A stretch of DNA of 64,000 bases, from positions 1-64,000 of the forward strand of contig CANQZC010000002.1 in assembly GCA_947628235.1 (NCBI GenBank), given 5' to 3'. A program made the translations under genes and the position numbers. Below the pieces are notes generated by a model. The model was given only the letters and a program-made list of their open reading frames with translations, was not told where the DNA came from and did no database searches. This DNA comes from an uncultured Bacilli bacterium (GTDB lineage: Bacteria; Bacillota_I; Bacilli_A; RF39; UBA660). Numbering within the stretch: position 1 is the first letter of the stretch; the number at the start of each line of letters is the position of its first letter. Below, piece after piece: positions 61,101 to 64,000 of the stretch.

Positions 61101-61454
61101 CTAACGGTTATTGTTATTATTGTTGTTATTGTTATTATTGTTATTGGAAGAACTTCCACCGCTACTAGAAGATCCACTAGATGGGGTATAATGTGGGATA
61201 ACCCGAAAAGAATTTCTACTCATCGTTAATCCATCATAAGAAGGTTTACAAGTAGCATTAATCGTATCTTTTAAATTAGGACCTACAAATAGTAGGAGAG
61301 AACCTGTCTTTCCAGAGATATTTCCTTCTGGATTGGCTAGTAAAAAGTTGTAGATTTTTTCTAAGTCCTCTTTGGAAATGGAGTAATAACGCGCTAAATC
61401 GATACATCTTTTTTTCAATATTAATTCTTCATAAGTAGTAGGTTCTTGATTCAT
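61101..61454 (-). CDS. Small protein with Ser/Gly and poly-Asn tail
   Basis: The 117-residue protein has a helical N-terminal half (EELILKKRCIDLARYYSISKEDLEKIYNFL) and a C-terminal low-complexity tail of Ser/Gly (SSGSSSSGGSSS) followed by 13 Asn and Arg. It begins in the stop codon of the radical-SAM gene (ATGA overlap), the coupling typical of an enzyme and its partner or substrate. A tail of repeated small residues beside a SPASM enzyme suggests a precursor of a modified peptide or a surface protein. No leader-cleavage site is obvious. The Asn codons are mixed AAT/AAC, not a pure triplet repeat. Confidence 0.55.
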   Translation of the reverse strand: MNQEPTTYEELILKKRCIDLARYYSISKEDLEKIYNFLLANPEGNISGKTGSLLLFVGPNLKDTINATCKPSYDGLTMSRNSFRVIPHYTPSSGSSSSGGSSSNNNNNNNNNNNNNR

Positions 61455-63199
61455 GATTTCAACTCCTTATCTATATAATAAAATTCAATATTTTGAAATG
61501 GTAAATTGATTGCTTGCATATGATAGTAGGCATTATTTTTTTGCTTTAAATAATGATAATCTCGAAGTGCTGTCGTGGTAAAGAATAAATTATTAGCGTT
61601 TTCTACAGAAAGGAAAGGTTGATAAGTCGCTAAGAAGGATCCTAAGTCATATGCATAATATCCTTTTTTGGAAGAAGGAATTCTATCTAATACGCCTTTA
61701 TAAACTTGTTCTGTGGCAAGATGCCTTTGCTTCTCTCGTTGTTCATCCCCATAAGTTACTAAATCTCCAGATAATAGGATGATATATAAGGCATTATTTT
61801 CTGGGTAGTCACATTCTTCTTCTATCATATTCTTCTTCATATAGATGGTAATTTTACTTTCTTTGGTAAGATAAACAAAGTCTTGTGATGATTTTAAAAT
61901 TTGGGAAGAAAGGGAATATTCCATCTCATCTACTTTTAAAAGAAATACATTTTCGTCATAGATATATTTTAATTTGGAATCTGCTGCAATTAATTTTTCT
62001 AATGTGTTAGAATCTTCTGTTTCTTTTTTAGGAAGATATTTTTCACTATCTTCTTTTCTCATTTTAGAAACATATTGATAAAGAAATTCTTGAGCGTAAG
62101 GATCTTTTTGATATCCTCTATCTTGATACATTTGCTGCTGCAATTTACAGGTATAACTTTTATTTGTATGATAGATGTTTTTTACGAAAGGACATCCTGT
62201 TTTACAAAGATATAAGTAAGGACAGTTTTCACACGCTTTGGAGAAATCTTCCCGATTATGATTTAGAAAAATTTTCTTTTGAGCGGTTGCCAGAATTTCT
62301 TCGATAGAATTTTGATAGATATTGCCATAATAGTAATCTGGATTCTTTTGACCACGAACACAAGAATAGATATCTCCATTCTTTTCTAGTAAGAAAAATT
62401 TTTCGCCACAGTTATCACAATTCGTACAATATCCAGGACCAAATTCATCAAACCAAGGACCATTTACGCCAGCATCTAGATCTGTTCCATCAAATTCTTG
62501 ATGCATTCTTTGATAGAGAAGCAGTTGTTCTTCTTCCGTCATATGATGAAGTAGTCCACAAGAATTGTAATCAAATCCTATCATAAAGTTAAAGTCATTC
62601 ATATCTAGACAAGTATTTTTATGAAGATAACGAATATCTTCGACGATTTCATCTAAATATTGAAAGTGTTCTTTAAAAATGGTGGCAGATACTTTCTTTT
62701 TATTAGGAATCTCTCGTAAGAGTTCAATATTCTTTAAAATCTTATCTAAAGTTTTTTCATTTCCTTTCGTAACTCGATATTGATTATGTAAGGAAAGGGG
62801 AAGATCTAAACTACCAGAGATAGATACATTATATTTTTTAATCGTATCTATATGCTTTTCTAGTTGATAAAGATTCGTTTTGATATGTGGTCTTCCTATT
62901 TTGAAACCACCTTGTTGAATGAGTTCTCTATTTTCTTCATAATAAGTATCAATAAATCGGATGATATCTTCAAATTCTTTTTTAGATAGTGTTGTTACTT
63001 CTCCTCCATGAAGAGAAATATTAAAGGGAATGACATTTTTTTCTTTCATTTTAGAGATGGCATATTGTAATGTTTCTAAACTGGTATGAGGTGTTTTTTC
63101 CTCTTTGGTATTGTCCTCTAAGTAACAGTATTTACACCCCATATTACAAGCCATTGTTGGAACATATAATAAGTGAATATATTTGACTGAATTTTCCAT
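61451..63199 (-). CDS. Radical SAM/SPASM enzyme
   Basis: The 582-residue protein starts with a radical-SAM domain: CNMGCKYC binds the 4Fe-4S cluster and SAM, and SLHGGE is the typical next motif. A SPASM-type C-terminal cluster domain has Cys in YCTNCDNCGEKFF, YSCVRG and CENCPYLYLCKTGCPF. This matches anaerobic sulfatase- or peptide-maturing enzymes. A ~200-residue extension after it (from about 380) has no known family. GGGGG precedes ATG. It lies between a leucine-rich-repeat protein and the small Asn-rich protein in one operon, so peptide modification is the likely role. Confidence 0.88.
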   Translation of the reverse strand: MENSVKYIHLLYVPTMACNMGCKYCYLEDNTKEEKTPHTSLETLQYAISKMKEKNVIPFNISLHGGEVTTLSKKEFEDIIRFIDTYYEENRELIQQGGFKIGRPHIKTNLYQLEKHIDTIKKYNVSISGSLDLPLSLHNQYRVTKGNEKTLDKILKNIELLREIPNKKKVSATIFKEHFQYLDEIVEDIRYLHKNTCLDMNDFNFMIGFDYNSCGLLHHMTEEEQLLLYQRMHQEFDGTDLDAGVNGPWFDEFGPGYCTNCDNCGEKFFLLEKNGDIYSCVRGQKNPDYYYGNIYQNSIEEILATAQKKIFLNHNREDFSKACENCPYLYLCKTGCPFVKNIYHTNKSYTCKLQQQMYQDRGYQKDPYAQEFLYQYVSKMRKEDSEKYLPKKETEDSNTLEKLIAADSKLKYIYDENVFLLKVDEMEYSLSSQILKSSQDFVYLTKESKITIYMKKNMIEEECDYPENNALYIILLSGDLVTYGDEQREKQRHLATEQVYKGVLDRIPSSKKGYYAYDLGSFLATYQPFLSVENANNLFFTTTALRDYHYLKQKNNAYYHMQAINLPFQNIEFYYIDKELKS

Positions 63200-63219
63200 C
63201 GTTTACCCCCTTCGTTAGA

Positions 63220-64000
63220 TTATGGAAGAAATGGTGTCTGCCAATCTCCAAAGTAATAGATTTCGGTTGGACTTTCTTTAAATGCTCTTTCATTGATATA
63301 GACACTACTAGGAATGGTAATACTATATAGACTAGAACATCTACGGAAAGCAGAAGAACCGATTTCTTGTAATTGACTATTCTCTGTAAAGAGAACGACA
63401 GTTAAGTCTTGGCAGTTATAGAAAGCATGTCCGCCAATTCTAGTTACTTTATCTGGAATGATAATCGTTTGTAACTTCTCACAGTTTTCAAAAGAGTTTC
63501 CCCGAATTTCCGTGATATTTTTAGAAAGCGTTACAGTAAGTAGGGAAGTATCATTTTTAAATACTTCTCCTCCCATATAAGTTACCGTATCTGGAACCGT
63601 AATACTCTCTAAAGCACGACAGTTATAGAAGGCTCCACCACCTAGATATTCTAAGTGATCTGGAAGGGTAATAAAACTTAAGTGAATATCATTCTTAAAA
63701 GCTTGTCCCCGAATTTCGGTAACGGTATTAGGAAGATTTACTTCCTCTAAGAATGGCATATTAGAAAAGGCATTTCCACGAATACTTAAAATTGGTTCAT
63801 CGCGATATGTTTCTGGAATGGTAACTTCTTTAAAGTTCGTGAGTCCAAAAGCATAGAAACGAAGAGCATATCCACCATCTATTTTTTCATAGAACGCTCT
63901 AGGTTCAATGAAAAGAAGAAGGGAAATTACAATAGCGCTAATTGTTGCTGGAACAAAAATCTTTTTCGAATCATCTTTGACTAAGGTCTGTTTCGTACTC
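63220..64000 (-). CDS. Leucine-rich-repeat (BspA/LRR_5-type) membrane protein, partial
   Basis: The gene runs off the right edge. The visible part has a membrane helix (IFVPATISAIVISLLLFIEP) and then at least six LRR_5-type repeats with the pattern V.IP.....I....F..C..L (e.g. VTYMGGEVFKNDTSLLTVTL, VTRIGGHAFYNCQDL), ending just before the radical-SAM gene. BspA-like repeats are surface-exposed and mediate binding. It is probably the first of the visible genes of the four-gene operon; internal ATGs are unlikely starts because the frame continues upstream. Confidence 0.75.
   Translation of the reverse strand, partial: STKQTLVKDDSKKIFVPATISAIVISLLLFIEPRAFYEKIDGGYALRFYAFGLTNFKEVTIPETYRDEPILSIRGNAFSNMPFLEEVNLPNTVTEIRGQAFKNDIHLSFITLPDHLEYLGGGAFYNCRALESITVPDTVTYMGGEVFKNDTSLLTVTLSKNITEIRGNSFENCEKLQTIIIPDKVTRIGGHAFYNCQDLTVVLFTENSQLQEIGSSAFRRCSSLYSITIPSSVYINERAFKESPTEIYYFGDWQTPFLP

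Noticed and set aside
61106-61150. Phase-variable trinucleotide repeat in the poly-Asn tail
   Set aside because: Codons are mixed AAT/AAC, so there is no long pure repeat likely to slip, and triplet changes would not shift the frame.
1-64000. CRISPR array
   Set aside because: No regularly spaced repeats with unique spacers were seen; repeats present are terminators in two or three copies.
1-64000. Mycoplasma-type code with UGA as tryptophan
   Set aside because: Several genes end in TGA with a plausible C-terminus and with ATGA overlaps to the next gene.

Overview
The window is AT-rich, densely packed bacterial DNA of Bacillota/Bacilli type. Supporting signs are strong AGGAGG-like ribosome sites, TG-extended -10 promoters, short intrinsic terminators, a CotF-like spore-coat pair, phosphoketolase, RNase R and an LCP cell-wall protein. 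UGA is an ordinary stop: several genes end in TGA, and ATGA overlaps occur at 42806-42809, 55234-55237 and 61451-61454. The standard code therefore applies and this is not a Mycoplasma-type genome. An uncultured gut Bacilli lineage is a guess, not something the sequence proves.

Layout. 1-3050 is an accessory island: a DUF5343 gene with a Swt1-type HEPN gene, then a GNAT acetyltransferase and an HD phosphohydrolase separated by copies of a ~79-bp terminator/hairpin repeat. 3056-11430 is a cell-envelope block: anchored proteins, a secreted G5 protein, two zinc-ribbon proteins, a membrane-anchored M4 protease fused to a vWA domain, a YD-repeat lipoprotein and a TPR protein. 11442-20867 is mostly housekeeping: M32 carboxypeptidase, ASCH, ATP-grasp, MBL hydrolase, CutA, HD protein, ABC exporter, LMW phosphatase, a degenerate DinG-like protein and PP2C. 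21012-29812 holds uncharacterised pairs, a lipoprotein, an XRE regulator with an ABC/FtsX fusion exporter bracketed by an identical 41-bp repeat, and an NlpC/P60 peptidase. 29825-37742 has RNase R, a TPR protein, phosphoketolase, a ferritin-like/CotF operon and a membrane protein. 37794-47486 has a kinase-like protein, a reverse transcriptase preceded by a structured RNA, a methyltransferase-like protein, a sortase-like protein, an SDR/PLP-enzyme operon and MscS. 47570-56409 is a 2555-residue cyclic beta-glucan synthase-like protein overlapping pgi. The rest is an IS30-family element, a tiny hairpin-only transcription unit, an LCP-PASTA protein, tRNA-Cys, and a four-gene radical-SAM cluster that runs off the right edge.

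The strongest candidate for an undescribed system is the reverse transcriptase at 38871-40067. Its 5' leader (38732-38857) folds into a compact RNA closed by an 8-bp terminal helix, with a probable pseudoknot and several hairpins. This resembles retron or DRT architecture, but the protein lacks obvious canonical retron signatures. A second theme is that gene modules are bracketed by near-identical copies of terminators at three separate loci (1559-3030, 8849-11044, 23653-27304), which suggests cassette-like insertion or duplication at terminators. A third is the radical-SAM/SPASM enzyme overlapping a small protein with a Ser/Gly/poly-Asn tail, a possible modified-peptide system.
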